43,065 nucleotides of DNA, taken from assembly GCA_041645325.1 (NCBI GenBank), contig JBAZQI010000006.1, forward strand, positions 1-43,065. The letters are read 5' to 3'. The position numbers and the translations under genes are program-made. Below, in pieces: positions 7,435 through 15,542 of the stretch. This DNA is from JAFCCL01 sp041645325. GTDB lineage: Archaea > Iainarchaeota > Iainarchaeia > Iainarchaeales > GCA-2688035. The notes under the pieces were generated by a model that was not told the DNA's origin, did no database searches, and saw nothing but the letters and a program-made list of their open reading frames with translations. How positions within the stretch are numbered: the stretch's first letter is position 1; each line of letters opens with the position of its first letter.

Positions 7435-10400
7435 CTAATAGGGCTTGTTTCCCAGCTTTAACTGGTTTCCTGTCACAGCCTCGATGAAAATCTTTCTCAC
7501 GCTTCCGTCTTTTTTTCTCAGGAATGTTTCGTAAACAGGCAGGTATACAAGGTCAATTTTTTTCACGGCAATGTTCCCCCAGAGCTTTGCAAGGCTTTTT
7601 GCCAGCTTTTCCCTGTCAATTGCCTCCCTCATCAGGCTCATTGCCTCAATGTTCAAAACCGGAATGCCTGAAAGCGAGCTGAGAAGCGGATGCATTGGCG
7701 AAGGCGGCAGTTCAATCGGCTTTGCCCTTGCATAAAGCTCTGTTCCTGAAACCTTTTCCCTTGCGACAAAGCCTTTTTCTTCAAGGCCCTGAAGAAGCCT
7801 TTTTACCAGAGAAGCGCTTTCCTTGCTTTCCTCAAATTCTTTTGCGATTGCCGCAAAATCCTTTTTTCTGCCAAGCATCATCAAAAGCTTCAGCTCGTTC
7901 TGGCTCAGCTTGTCAAGTAGCGGCAGGCCCTGGCTTTCAACAAAGGCCTTTTTCTTATTGTCAAAGTGAATGAACTCTCCAGTAATGCTGTTCACAAAGG
8001 CCTCGGCTTTCCTGAAGGTCTGCTTTGTGTCAAAGGCATTGTATTCAACCCTGTAAATGGGGAGATAGCGCAGCTGGACGTTTTCAATTGCCTCTTCTTC
8101 CCCAAAGAGCCCCAACAGCCTCTTGCGCCTCACCTTGTTGAACATAAGCCTTGCCTTTTCCTCGTTAACGGAAGCCGGGAAAGCAAGAAGCTCAACCATT
8201 TCCTTTGGAAACACCGCCTTTGCCTCTTTTTCAACCTCTTTTTCGGCCTCGCCTACAAGCTCTTCGGCAAGCGCTTCCTCCTGTTCCACCCCTGGAATGC
8301 TTATTGTTGAGGTTGCCTCGTTTATGACAGCGCCGTTCTCTTCAAGCCTCTCAAGAACCGTGCCAAGCTTTATCTTGGACCTGTATTTTGCATTGAGGGT
8401 TTCAACCACCTGTGCAATGGTGGACGTGGAAATGCTGCCGACCTGGTCAAGCTTGCCTTTCGCCATTTCAACAGCAAGCAACAGCACTTTTTCGTCGTCA
8501 AGCTTCAAATTCCTTTCAACAGTTTCGGCCTCCCTGCCCTCGTGCTGCGACATCCTTGGCCTTATCCTCATCACAAATGCCCTTGATGTTTCCTCGCACC
8601 TGTCGCCGGTCAGGGCAATTCCCACAGGCAGAGTCTTGATGAAATTGCTTTTCTTGTAGGCCTTTGGGACAATGGTCGGAACCCTCTTGTAAACAGCCTT
8701 GATGTCATCGTCGAAAACAAGCTTGTGAGCTATGACAACGTCAAGCTGGCTCAAAACCTTGGTGTTAATCGCGCTTGGCTGCTGGGTAGCAAACACAAGA
8801 GAACAGCCCGGCTGCCTTCCCTGCTTCACATACTCAATCAAAGCGCTGCTTGCAGGCGTCATGACATTGCCGCTTGGAATCAATGTGTGCGCCTCATCAA
8901 TGAAAAGCCATGTAGGCGGCACGCCAAACTCAAGCAACTGGTCCACGTTTTCTTCCTTGCCAAACCTGCCCGCGCTTTCCCTTCTGGTGCTCACCTTTCT
9001 TGCAGCCAAAATCCTCCTCGCAAGAATTCCGATGACAAGGGCGGAAACATTGTCTTCAAGGAACGAAGTGTCAATCACGGTCAGCTGGCCCTCCCTGCTC
9101 AATTCAACAAGAGGCGTTCCCATGCTGTTGAAAACCCCCCAGTTTTTTGCGGCATCAAACCTGCTTGCCAAAGCCCTGATGCTGTCAGCCTTATAGCCCC
9201 TCTCCCCACTGTTCAGCTCCTCATCGGCATGCAGGCACAGTATCAAATCCTCCAAAGAAAACAAGTCCTTTTTCCCCTTAACAGCCTTGCCTTCCTTGGT
9301 CTTGTAGCCGCTCTTGACCTTCTCAAGGCCCTTTTCCATAAGCAGGCCGCTTGGGCTGAACCTTTCAATCCCAAAAGTAAGGCACCAGTCCTCAGTTGTG
9401 AGAAGAGAAGGCGGCATGCTAAACGTGGCATCATAAGTTGACTTTGGAACCTGGGCCGCAACCCCCTCAGGAATAAACACGCGCAAATTTTCAAGGCCCT
9501 GCGGAAGCAACTCCCACTTTGCAAGCGCCTCAAGCTCCCTTGTTTCCCTGTTGGGATACCTCATTCCCCAAAAAACCCCGACAGGGTCAACAACAATTAC
9601 CCCGACATTCTTGTTCTTCAGGGCAAGCTCCTCGGCCATCACCCCCAAAACGTAAGACTTTCCGGATCCGCGAGCGCCGCACACAAATACAACATGCGGG
9701 TTAAGGCTGTCAAGGCAGACATTTTTGTCAGGAGAACCCTTTTCATTCACCCTGCCGACAAAAAGCGCGGCCTCGCTTCCATACTTCTGGAACACGCCTT
9801 TTTTCCTTCCAATAAACGCATTGCCCTTGTCATCCTGCAAAAATTTCAAGTCCGGCCTGACAACAAGCCCCCTTGGCTCAGCCCCAACAGCCTGGCCCAA
9901 CCCAATTGCAACCTCAGGAATATCCCCTTCCTTTACTCCAACTTCCCTGATGCCAACCTCAATGTCAGGCGGAACAATGTCCTTCTCGGCAGCCCTCACC
10001 GCCTTTGCAACCATAATCTTCTTGATTTTTTCCCTCAAAGGCTTTTCCTCTGGTGGCGCAGAAACAGCCTTCAACCCCGCCTTTTTTTGCCCAGCGCCCC
10101 TTGCTTTTCCTGCCCTTTTTCCCTTCAAAGCACCCTTTTTTTCCTCTTCATCAGCCCCTTCTTTCTCCTCGTCTTCCTCTTCCCCCTTTTCTTTTTTGCC
10201 GCCACTATCATCATCAGAGGGCTCTTCCTCTTTTTCTTCATCATCTTTTTCCTCGTCTTCTTCCTTGTCATCATCCTCTTCTTCTTCTTCATCAGGCTCA
10301 TCTTCTTCGTCTTCTTCCTTTTCTTCCTGCTCTTCATCCTTCTCTTCCTTTGAATCCGCCTCTTCTTCCCCTTCAGAGCCCTTGGCTTCGGCATCCAAGA

Positions 10401-10572
10401 CATTTCTCCCACCGGCAGATTTTGGCTTTTTTCCCTGTCCATTGCCCAAAGCCCTTGCCGGCTTTTTCACGGTTTCCTTGGCACCGGCAGCAGCCTCTTT
10501 TGCCTTCCTTGCCGCTGCCTCATCCTCATCCTCGCCAAAAGCCTCATTAAAAAGGTCCTTATCCTCAGCCAT
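7435..10572 (-). CDS. HerA/FtsK-class DUF87 ATPase with acidic N-terminal region
   Basis: 1045 residues. Residues ~60-170 are almost all Glu, Asp and Lys with Ser/Gly, low complexity and probably disordered. An ATPase core follows: Walker A GARGSGKS in VVFVCGARGSGKSYVLG, Walker B WLFIDEAHTLIP, and downstream HerA-type motifs (FATQQPSAI, DVVIAHKL, LPVGIALTGDR). The C-terminal third holds winged-helix-like segments and two copies of a short beta-rich motif (YLPIYRVEY...SITGEF and YLPVYETFL...AVTGNQ), suggesting a duplication. HerA-family hexamers translocate DNA, usually with NurA, which is not seen nearby. The role here could be DNA processing or membrane-associated transport. Long serine-rich frames on the opposite strand are shadows of the acidic codons. 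Confidence 0.86.
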   Translation of the reverse strand: MAEDKDLFNEAFGEDEDEAAARKAKEAAAGAKETVKKPARALGNGQGKKPKSAGGRNVLDAEAKGSEGEEEADSKEEKDEEQEEKEEDEEDEPDEEEEEDDDKEEDEEKDDEEKEEEPSDDDSGGKKEKGEEEDEEKEGADEEEKKGALKGKRAGKARGAGQKKAGLKAVSAPPEEKPLREKIKKIMVAKAVRAAEKDIVPPDIEVGIREVGVKEGDIPEVAIGLGQAVGAEPRGLVVRPDLKFLQDDKGNAFIGRKKGVFQKYGSEAALFVGRVNEKGSPDKNVCLDSLNPHVVFVCGARGSGKSYVLGVMAEELALKNKNVGVIVVDPVGVFWGMRYPNRETRELEALAKWELLPQGLENLRVFIPEGVAAQVPKSTYDATFSMPPSLLTTEDWCLTFGIERFSPSGLLMEKGLEKVKSGYKTKEGKAVKGKKDLFSLEDLILCLHADEELNSGERGYKADSIRALASRFDAAKNWGVFNSMGTPLVELSREGQLTVIDTSFLEDNVSALVIGILARRILAARKVSTRRESAGRFGKEENVDQLLEFGVPPTWLFIDEAHTLIPSGNVMTPASSALIEYVKQGRQPGCSLVFATQQPSAINTKVLSQLDVVIAHKLVFDDDIKAVYKRVPTIVPKAYKKSNFIKTLPVGIALTGDRCEETSRAFVMRIRPRMSQHEGREAETVERNLKLDDEKVLLLAVEMAKGKLDQVGSISTSTIAQVVETLNAKYRSKIKLGTVLERLEENGAVINEATSTISIPGVEQEEALAEELVGEAEKEVEKEAKAVFPKEMVELLAFPASVNEEKARLMFNKVRRKRLLGLFGEEEAIENVQLRYLPIYRVEYNAFDTKQTFRKAEAFVNSITGEFIHFDNKKKAFVESQGLPLLDKLSQNELKLLMMLGRKKDFAAIAKEFEESKESASLVKRLLQGLEEKGFVAREKVSGTELYARAKPIELPPSPMHPLLSSLSGIPVLNIEAMSLMREAIDREKLAKSLAKLWGNIAVKKIDLVYLPVYETFLRKKDGSVRKIFIEAVTGNQLKLGNKPY

Positions 10573-10603
10573 CCAAAACCACGCATAAATAAAGGCAATT
10601 CAG

Positions 10604-10613
10604 GTATTTTAAA
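10604..10613 (-). promoter_or_regulatory. TATA-like promoter of the HerA-class gene
   Basis: On the minus strand GTTTAAAATA lies about 35 bases before the ATG at 10572. The rest of 10573-10679 is A/T rich, with a weak hairpin (CTAAC/GTTAG) near the 3' end of the yidD-like gene. Confidence 0.5.
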
Positions 10614-10679
10614 CTAATCCCAGCAAAACAAAGAAAGCTTTTTTTAGTTTGTTTTCAGAAAGTGAACTAACTCCTTTAG

Positions 10680-10913
10680 TTAGGGGCAATCTATGCAGGT
10701 TTCATAATTATCAGGCCGGCATCTTCTGATTCTTTTTATTGTTTTTATCCAGCCCCTAATAAAACCGTATTTTTTTATGGCTATTAGCCCATATTCGGAG
10801 CAGGTTGGATAGAATCTGCATTTTATGCCATTTTTATTCAGATAAGGCGAAATTTTTTTTTGATGAAATTTGATTAGAAATTCTGAAATTTTGTAGCCAA
10901 TGTTAAACCTCAT
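10680..10913 (-). CDS. yidD: YidD-like membrane protein insertion efficiency factor
   Basis: 77 residues matching the YidD (DUF37) pattern: amphipathic N-terminus, KKISPYL, CRFYPTCSEYGLIAIKKYG, and a basic end with IRRCRP. In bacteria YidD sits beside rnpA and yidC and assists YidC-dependent membrane insertion. Here it lies in an AT-rich accessory block and overlaps the upstream zinc-ribbon gene by 11 bases, so the two are translated together. Its presence in an apparently archaeal genome, away from any YidC homologue in view, suggests horizontal acquisition. Function in this host is not established. Confidence 0.88.
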   Translation of the reverse strand: MRFNIGYKISEFLIKFHQKKISPYLNKNGIKCRFYPTCSEYGLIAIKKYGFIRGWIKTIKRIRRCRPDNYETCIDCP

Positions 10914-11205
10914 GGCTGATTTCCTCTTTTGTTATATTTATTGAACCGCAAGAAGGGCATTTTTTGTATTTTTGCATTTTGTCACCGTAATCTTTAGATT
11001 TGTTGAGATAATATGGGGAAAATATTGACCCACAAGAGCCACATCCAACCATTAAGTTTCCACAAGAAGAGCATTTGTCCGAAGATTCTTCTGATGACAA
11101 ATAATGCCAAACTTTGCCGCATTCTTTACAAGTGCACCGTATTTCTTTGACTACTTTTTTATTTTTTGGCTTATCCACGCTTCCAAAAGTATCCGCTATT
11201 GGCAT
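10903..11205 (-). CDS. Zinc-ribbon protein, unknown function
   Basis: 100 residues with four Cys pairs: CTCKECGKVW, CSSCGNL, GCGSCGSIF and CPSCGSI, typical of tandem zinc ribbons. No enzymatic domain or membrane segment is seen. It overlaps yidD by 11 bases and lies 15 bases after the lipoprotein gene, all in the same direction, forming part of an AT-rich block with codon use unlike the flanking core genes. Family not recognised. Zinc binding is inferred from the Cys spacing. Confidence 0.75.
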   Translation of the reverse strand: MPIADTFGSVDKPKNKKVVKEIRCTCKECGKVWHYLSSEESSDKCSSCGNLMVGCGSCGSIFSPYYLNKSKDYGDKMQKYKKCPSCGSINITKEEISHEV

Positions 11206-11219
11206 TTATTGACCCCCTA

Positions 11220-12065
11220 TTAGCAATCTTTCATGAAGTTCTCCATTTCTCCCATGCCTACATAATAGTAAAGTTCATAGCATACTTCATAGAATTCATA
11301 ATAAACTGCGGGTATGTCAGCATCTGCGCCTGAGCATTTTCTTGCGCATTCTCTTATTTTTTCAGTAATGGACATCGTGCAAGATTGTGATTCTGCAGGT
11401 TTATCTTGCGTTGTTTCGCAATAAGAGTAGTCATAACAGGTCCTTGTTTTCACTCCGCCATTACACGTTGACCAGCTGGTGCACTGCCAATCGGGTGTGC
11501 ACTCACAATCTACTGGGCAGCTTAAATGAGATTCTAATACTTCACATTGACTATTACCACAACAGTTTGTTTGAGTTTGCTGCTGGCAAGTCCCATTGAC
11601 ACAGCTATTTATTTTGCAAGTTCCTGCAGAGCCACTGCAACCAATCGCTTCTCCGTTCAAGATATTATTGGAACACAGGTAATTAGTGCTTTCATTGCAG
11701 TAATCATCAGTGCATGGGTTGCCATCATTGCAACTTGAAGGGCAAGCTAATTGTTCCTGTTGCTGCGCAGGTTGGCTTGTGTCTGATTCAACAATAGCAG
11801 CGACGTGCTCTTGCCCTCCTTCAGTACTTTCTTCGCTTTGCTCTTGAACCCCACTTTCTTCCACGTTTACGCATTCATTGTCAACACATTCAGCGTCAAG
11901 AGCGCAAACTTTGCCAAAATATTGGCTTGCGTCCTTACAGCACTCGTAAGGGCAATCCGTTTTTGTTTGCGTGCTTGACAAACTAGCTTGGCCTGTTGAT
12001 TGAGTGCAACCACTAAGCACAACAATTAGAACCATTAAGCCAATCAACAAAATAGCCTTTTTCAT
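11220..12065 (-). CDS. Secreted Cys-rich lipoprotein with a thrombospondin-like motif
   Basis: Start taken at MKKAILL, which gives a standard lipoprotein signal ending LSGC; an in-frame ATG three codons earlier overlaps the upstream stop. The mature protein begins with a Ser/Thr/Gln-rich stretch, then many Cys in short repeats (CPYECC, CNDGNPCTDDYC, CKINSCVNGTC, CCGNSQCEV), then WQCTSWSTCNGGVKTRTC, which looks like a thrombospondin type 1 (TSP1) motif. A helical Tyr-rich C-terminus ends in Cys. Such Cys-rich and TSP1-like modules are common in surface proteins of DPANN archaea. Adhesion or cell-surface interaction is inference. Confidence 0.78.
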   Translation of the reverse strand: MKKAILLIGLMVLIVVLSGCTQSTGQASLSSTQTKTDCPYECCKDASQYFGKVCALDAECVDNECVNVEESGVQEQSEESTEGGQEHVAAIVESDTSQPAQQQEQLACPSSCNDGNPCTDDYCNESTNYLCSNNILNGEAIGCSGSAGTCKINSCVNGTCQQQTQTNCCGNSQCEVLESHLSCPVDCECTPDWQCTSWSTCNGGVKTRTCYDYSYCETTQDKPAESQSCTMSITEKIRECARKCSGADADIPAVYYEFYEVCYELYYYVGMGEMENFMKDC

Positions 12066-12067
12066 TT

Positions 12068-12544
12068 TTACCAATCCTTTCCACTCACTTTCACATGGCT
12101 GTCGGCAAAACCCCTTTCTCTCAAAGTGTAATAGGCATACATGGTTATTACGAAATCAACTACAACACTGAAAATAAATCCAAGAATCACTCCAATTGTT
12201 GCACCCAAACCTGCGCCAAAGATTGACAGGAATAGTATCGTAGTAATTCCGCCAATAATCATAAAGATTGGAATGAACGCAATAATGAAAAACAAAATTG
12301 CTTTTCCGCTTGAAACAATTTTGTGAATAGCATCTTTGAAACTTCTGACCTGAAATACGCTTCGGTAAATCTTTGTGAAAATGCTTGGTTTTTTGTAGTG
12401 CTGGTTTGACTGTTGAGCAAACTGTGGGTTGAAAGGCTGGTGATGAGGAAAATGTTTGTTGTGGGGATGATGAGAAAAGTGCTTATGCTGGTGATGAGAG
12501 AAATGGCTGTTGTTCCAATATTTTTTCTTTTTTCTTCCCCTCAT
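12068..12544 (-). CDS. Two-TM membrane protein with a histidine-rich N-terminus
   Basis: Start at the ATG giving MRGRKKKKYWNN, chosen because it stands 27 bases behind a TATA module whose twin stands 27 bases before the ATG at 13186; an earlier GTG (12568) would almost touch the TATA box. Residues ~10-50 contain many His in HH and HHxxH runs, then a basic linker, then two hydrophobic segments rich in Gly and Ile. The His stretch could bind Zn, Ni or Cu; that is inference. Family not recognised. The stop overlaps the alternative start region of the downstream lipoprotein gene, so co-expression is likely. Confidence 0.68.
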   Translation of the reverse strand: MRGRKKKKYWNNSHFSHHQHKHFSHHPHNKHFPHHQPFNPQFAQQSNQHYKKPSIFTKIYRSVFQVRSFKDAIHKIVSSGKAILFFIIAFIPIFMIIGGITTILFLSIFGAGLGATIGVILGFIFSVVVDFVITMYAYYTLRERGFADSHVKVSGKDW

Positions 12545-12570
12545 TTGCTTTACAATAAGTCCAAACACTG

Positions 12571-12601
12571 TTTTAAGGTTTCGGGTAGGCCTTCAGCTCG
12601 C
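12571..12601 (-). promoter_or_regulatory. Duplicated promoter module, copy 1
   Basis: On the minus strand this reads GCGAGCTGAAG then GCCTACCCGAAACCTTAAAA: a BRE/TATA-like core (CGAAACCTTAAAA) with a conserved upstream part. A near-identical 31-base copy lies at 13213-13243. The distance from the TATA end to the chosen ATG is 27 bases in both cases. Confidence 0.6.
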
Positions 12602-12676
12602 AATCGGGAACTCTTGCATGGTCTTGTCAAACTTGCGCTGGGCCTGGTAGACGCGGCAAGCAATAATGGTGTAATA

Positions 12677-13186
12677 TTATATTTTATTTAAAGGAATTTC
12701 AAATAATTTTTCAGTAACAAATCCGCCTTCGTAACCTACTAAAACTAAATCATTAAATTCTACTCCATCAGGAATAGCATACAATTTTATTCCACTTATT
12801 TTGTCGTTTGCTGGGATACTGAATTCTAATGGAAACATTCTTTCTTGGAGTGAATAGTAAACACTTTCATAAGAATAGCCGTCTTTATCTTTTACTTTTA
12901 GATAAGGCAAACTAAGAGTTTCATCGGTTTCGTTTTCAAAAGTTATATCAATCAAGACAGTATAAGAGTCTGGAACCGTGGTATCTAATATGGTTTCATT
13001 TTGCTCAATCCCATTTAGAGTAAGAATTAATGAATTACTGAAGATTATTTTATTGCCTTCGACTTTTGTAGTATCATAATCTCCATAAATAGATGCAGGC
13101 CCTTGAACATCCACTGTAGTTGTAATACAACCGCTTAAAATCGCAACCAAAGCCAATAGGCAAATTACCAAAATAGCCTTTTTCAT
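12677..13186 (-). CDS. Lipoprotein with a DUF4352-like immunoglobulin-fold domain
   Basis: 169 residues. The signal peptide ends in the lipobox LSGC. The mature domain is beta-rich: YTVLIDITFENETDETLSLP, then a strand with DKDGYSYESVYY, then FSIPANDKISGIKLYAIP. This resembles DUF4352/DUF5067-type secreted domains, whose function is generally unknown. The ATG follows a promoter module shared with the His-rich membrane protein gene, so the two may be co-regulated. It sits in the AT-rich accessory block. Confidence 0.75.
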   Translation of the reverse strand: MKKAILVICLLALVAILSGCITTTVDVQGPASIYGDYDTTKVEGNKIIFSNSLILTLNGIEQNETILDTTVPDSYTVLIDITFENETDETLSLPYLKVKDKDGYSYESVYYSLQERMFPLEFSIPANDKISGIKLYAIPDGVEFNDLVLVGYEGGFVTEKLFEIPLNKI

Positions 13187-13212
13187 TGCAATATTTTAGG
13201 TCAGAAACCCTA

Positions 13213-13243
13213 TTTTAAGGTTTCGGGTATGTCTTCAGCTTGC
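13213..13243 (-). promoter_or_regulatory. Duplicated promoter module, copy 2
   Basis: On the minus strand GCAAGCTGAAG then ACATACCCGAAACCTTAAAA; it differs from copy 1 (12571-12601) at a few positions only. The BRE/TATA core CGAAACCTTAAAA is placed 27 bases before the lipoprotein ATG at 13186. Confidence 0.6.
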
Positions 13244-13349
13244 CCATCCTTCTAGGGTAGACTCAGGCGAAAAATCCAAAAAATTCACCAAGCCCCCTTG
13301 GTTTTAAATGCCTTTTTTATACTCAATATGTCAATTGCTGGTGGCTGTT

Positions 13350-13877
13350 ATGAATTTTGTTTTGTTTGGGTTTAAGGGCTGTGGAAAGAGCCTTGCCGGC
13401 AGGTTGCTTGCGGCAAGGCTTGGCAGGGAATTTGTTGAAACTGATTGTGTGCTTGAAGAGATTTACCTTGAGAAAAACGCCAAAAGGCTTTCCGCCAGGG
13501 AGATTGCCAAAAAGCACGGAATGGATTTTTTCAGGCTGCTTGAGGAAGAGGCTGTGCAAAGGGTGTCTGTTTTGGATGGAAAAGTCATTGGCTGCGGCGG
13601 CGGAACAGCCTTTTCTTCCGGGAATGTTGCGGCTTTGAAGAGAAATGGCAAAATGATTTTGCTGAAGCTTGCCAGGGAAACATTGTTCAGGCGCATCATG
13701 GCCGGCGGCATTCCAGCTTTTTTTGATGAAAAAGACCCAAAGGGAAGTTTTGAAAAACTTTTCAATGAAAGGTCAAAATATTTTGAAGGAATAGCAGACC
13801 TGAAAATTGATTGCAATGGCAAGAGCGGCAGGCAGATTGTGGATGAAATCCTTGAAAAGGCCGGGCTTTGCTCTTAA
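13350..13877 (+). CDS. aroK: Shikimate kinase, bacterial AroK type
   Basis: 175 residues from the ATG at 13350 (MNFVLFGFKG). P-loop GFKGCGKS at residues 7-14, shikimate-site Asp in VETDCVLEE, a Glu/Arg segment (FFRLLEEEAV) and the GCGGGTAF motif are those of the bacterial AroK fold; it phosphorylates shikimate with ATP. Many archaea instead use an unrelated GHMP-type kinase. An earlier in-frame ATG (13308) falls inside the putative TATA region and is rejected. The stop codon TAA lies inside an 18-bp repeat (13864-13881) that marks the left edge of an inserted island; the partner gene aroC resumes at 16942. The two were probably neighbours before the insertion. Confidence 0.9.
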   Translation: MNFVLFGFKGCGKSLAGRLLAARLGREFVETDCVLEEIYLEKNAKRLSAREIAKKHGMDFFRLLEEEAVQRVSVLDGKVIGCGGGTAFSSGNVAALKRNGKMILLKLARETLFRRIMAGGIPAFFDEKDPKGSFEKLFNERSKYFEGIADLKIDCNGKSGRQIVDEILEKAGLCS

Positions 13878-13881
13878 ATTC
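13864..13881 (+). repeat. Left 18-bp inverted repeat bounding the aroK/aroC island
   Basis: GGCTTTGCTCTTAAATTC includes the aroK stop codon. Its exact reverse complement is at 16878-16895, just before the aroC promoter. Shorter relatives (core TTGCTCTTAAATT, up to a few changes) follow at 13885-13899 and 13905-13920, and inside the island at 15508-15528. Confidence 0.85.
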
Positions 13882-13916
13882 AATCTTGCTCTTTAATTCT
13901 GAAACTTGCTCTTAAA

Positions 13917-14171
13917 TTAATTTTTAGTCAGCGTAATGAGTATTTGAATTATACCAATGACTACTAAAAATATAGTAAGCCATGTAATAATACGGGTTAG
14001 CCTGATTGTTTCTAATGTCTGTTTTTCGCTTGCTATTATTGCCTGTAAAATTTGTTGATTTGCGCCTTGTGTTTGATTTGCGACTATTTCCTGTGCGGCA
14101 ATTTCTCTCGTTTTAAGTTCAATATCCTTTAACCTAAATAAGAAATTCAAAAGTTTTTCTCCGTCGTCCAT
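13917..14171 (-). CDS. Small coiled-coil protein with a C-terminal membrane anchor
   Basis: 84 residues. The N-terminal two thirds are helical, charged and Gln/Glu rich (IELKTREIAAQEIVANQ), likely a coiled coil; a single hydrophobic segment (ITWLTIFLVVIGIIQILITL) ends the protein, giving a tail-anchored layout. Family not recognised. It lies in the AT-rich island on the same strand as the PD-(D/E)XK, HEPN and TIR genes. A small membrane-anchored partner of a defence effector is possible but is inference. Confidence 0.6.
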   Translation of the reverse strand: MDDGEKLLNFLFRLKDIELKTREIAAQEIVANQTQGANQQILQAIIASEKQTLETIRLTRIITWLTIFLVVIGIIQILITLTKN

Positions 14172-14196
14172 AAGCTTTGCCCCTAAAGTCGTTTTC

Positions 14197-14856
14197 TCAA
14201 TTTTTGTTCTTTAATTTTTTGATTTCCCTTTCTAACCATTCGAAATTTTTAGTGGTATACCAATTCCTAAACATTTTTCTACAGTTTTCACAAAAATATA
14301 TCCATTTCCAATTATTTGAAATAGCTTCTTGGCGATAACTACCCCCTTCTCTTTTTCCGTTTTCATCCCACTTAAAAAAATAACAACCACAAATATTGCA
14401 TTGAATTATCCCTTGCTTGTATAAAAATGTTCTTTGAGCTGTTTTATTTGGGCAAAATGTTCTTGATTCTGAAATCATTCTGACTTTTTTCTTTCTAATT
14501 TCCAATAATCCGATGCCAAAATCAGCAGCCATTCGAACAGCATTTTCTTCAAAAGATTTTGGCATTGCAAAATAGCATTTATTTGCAATTAAAGAATTTT
14601 TTTGCGCTTGTAAAAGCCAGTTTCGTGAAACTGATGCCACCTGATAAGGTTTGACTTCTACGGCAACGATTTCTACATCATAATCGTGATGTTGTTTGGA
14701 TGTTTTTACTCCTGCAACATCAATACGAATTCTTTCTATTCCGCCTACATCAATTAGAGGGAATTTTTTCTTTTTGCCTCTGGATTGGCAGGTATATCCT
14801 CGTTTTTCCAAATATTTTTGGACAATGGGATAGTAGTGCTTTTCTTTTGCAGACAT
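14197..14856 (-). CDS. PD-(D/E)XK-like nuclease-fold protein with C-terminal zinc finger
   Basis: 219 residues. A restriction-endonuclease-like core is suggested by RIRIDVAGV (Asp 46) followed by VEIVAVEVKPY (Glu 67 - x - Lys 69), the D...ExK layout of PD-(D/E)XK enzymes, with conserved-looking helices after it. A C-terminal Cys set (CNICGCYFF, then CENCRKMF) should bind zinc. Family not identified. It lies 64 bases upstream in coding order from HEPN and TIR genes in a repeat-bounded island, which favours a DNA-targeting defence role. Catalysis has not been shown and the fold call rests on motif spacing. Confidence 0.65.
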   Translation of the reverse strand: MSAKEKHYYPIVQKYLEKRGYTCQSRGKKKKFPLIDVGGIERIRIDVAGVKTSKQHHDYDVEIVAVEVKPYQVASVSRNWLLQAQKNSLIANKCYFAMPKSFEENAVRMAADFGIGLLEIRKKKVRMISESRTFCPNKTAQRTFLYKQGIIQCNICGCYFFKWDENGKREGGSYRQEAISNNWKWIYFCENCRKMFRNWYTTKNFEWLEREIKKLKNKN

Positions 14857-14920
14857 TTAAGATGCCCCATTCAGGTAAATAATTGTTTTTGTGCGGGTAT
14901 TCCTTGGCTTGTGTAAATAT

Positions 14921-15472
14921 TCATTCTTCAGGTTTTATTAATCCTTTATTTTCTAAATATTTGGTTACAATCGGGAGTAATAGTTTGTATGCTAATTTGA
15001 TTAAGGTATAGTCGTTATTTTCTACATCATAAATATCTTCTGGGTTTTTTCTTCCATGAAATAAATTATTGCGTATATCATATATTACCTTGATTAACTC
15101 ACTAAATTTATCTTCGCTGATAACTCTGACTTCTTCTTCTCGTACCGCTCTTAAATTTTTGACATTTCGCATATTCCGAACAGGCATTTTTTTTAATTGG
15201 AAAAAATCAGATTGAAACGGCTCTGTTTTGAATAAGCCCGAAAATATTTCTTCAAATTCATTATCGGTTTTTGCACTATCAATTAGTACTCCATCATACA
15301 ACTTTTCTCCATACTTTTTTCTTATTATGGAATTGAAGCAAACCCATAAAGACATAAATCTGTCTCCATCGTCTATTTGGCTTGGTGGTGTTGTTCTTAA
15401 GGCTCTGTTATACCATGTTAAAGTAAATGGGTCTGCTTGAAAATCTTCTACCACCCACATTTTTATTTTCAT
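14921..15472 (-). CDS. HEPN-domain protein, ApeA/RNase-like
   Basis: 183 residues. The C-terminal half carries DIRNNLFHGRK, an RxxxxH motif typical of catalytic HEPN ribonucleases, preceded by a helical segment (DRFMSLWVCFNSIIRKKYG) that resembles the first helices of Apea-like HEPN domains. HEPN toxins cleave RNA in abortive-infection, toxin-antitoxin and CRISPR systems. No MNT antitoxin is next to it. Flanked by nuclease-fold and TIR genes on the same strand in an AT-rich island, so a defence effector role is likely. An upstream in-frame start is not needed; MKIKMWV gives a compact protein. Confidence 0.72.
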   Translation of the reverse strand: MKIKMWVVEDFQADPFTLTWYNRALRTTPPSQIDDGDRFMSLWVCFNSIIRKKYGEKLYDGVLIDSAKTDNEFEEIFSGLFKTEPFQSDFFQLKKMPVRNMRNVKNLRAVREEEVRVISEDKFSELIKVIYDIRNNLFHGRKNPEDIYDVENNDYTLIKLAYKLLLPIVTKYLENKGLIKPEE

Positions 15473-15507
15473 GAAAACTTCAACTCCTTTTTGCTTTGTT
15501 CAATAGA

Positions 15508-15528
15508 GCTTTGCTCTTAAATTAAATT
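15508..15528 (+). repeat. Internal copy of the island repeat
   Basis: GCTTTGCTCTTAAATTAAAT matches the left boundary repeat over its first 16 bases. It lies between the HEPN gene and the PD-(D/E)XK-like gene, splitting the island into two repeat-bounded segments of about 1.6 and 1.35 kb. Confidence 0.7.
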
Positions 15529-15542
15529 CCAAAAAATAACGG

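Noticed and set aside
9694..10588. Long Ser/Phe-rich and Leu/Pro-rich plus-strand frames
   Set aside because: They are the complement of the Glu/Asp/Lys codons of the HerA-class acidic region.
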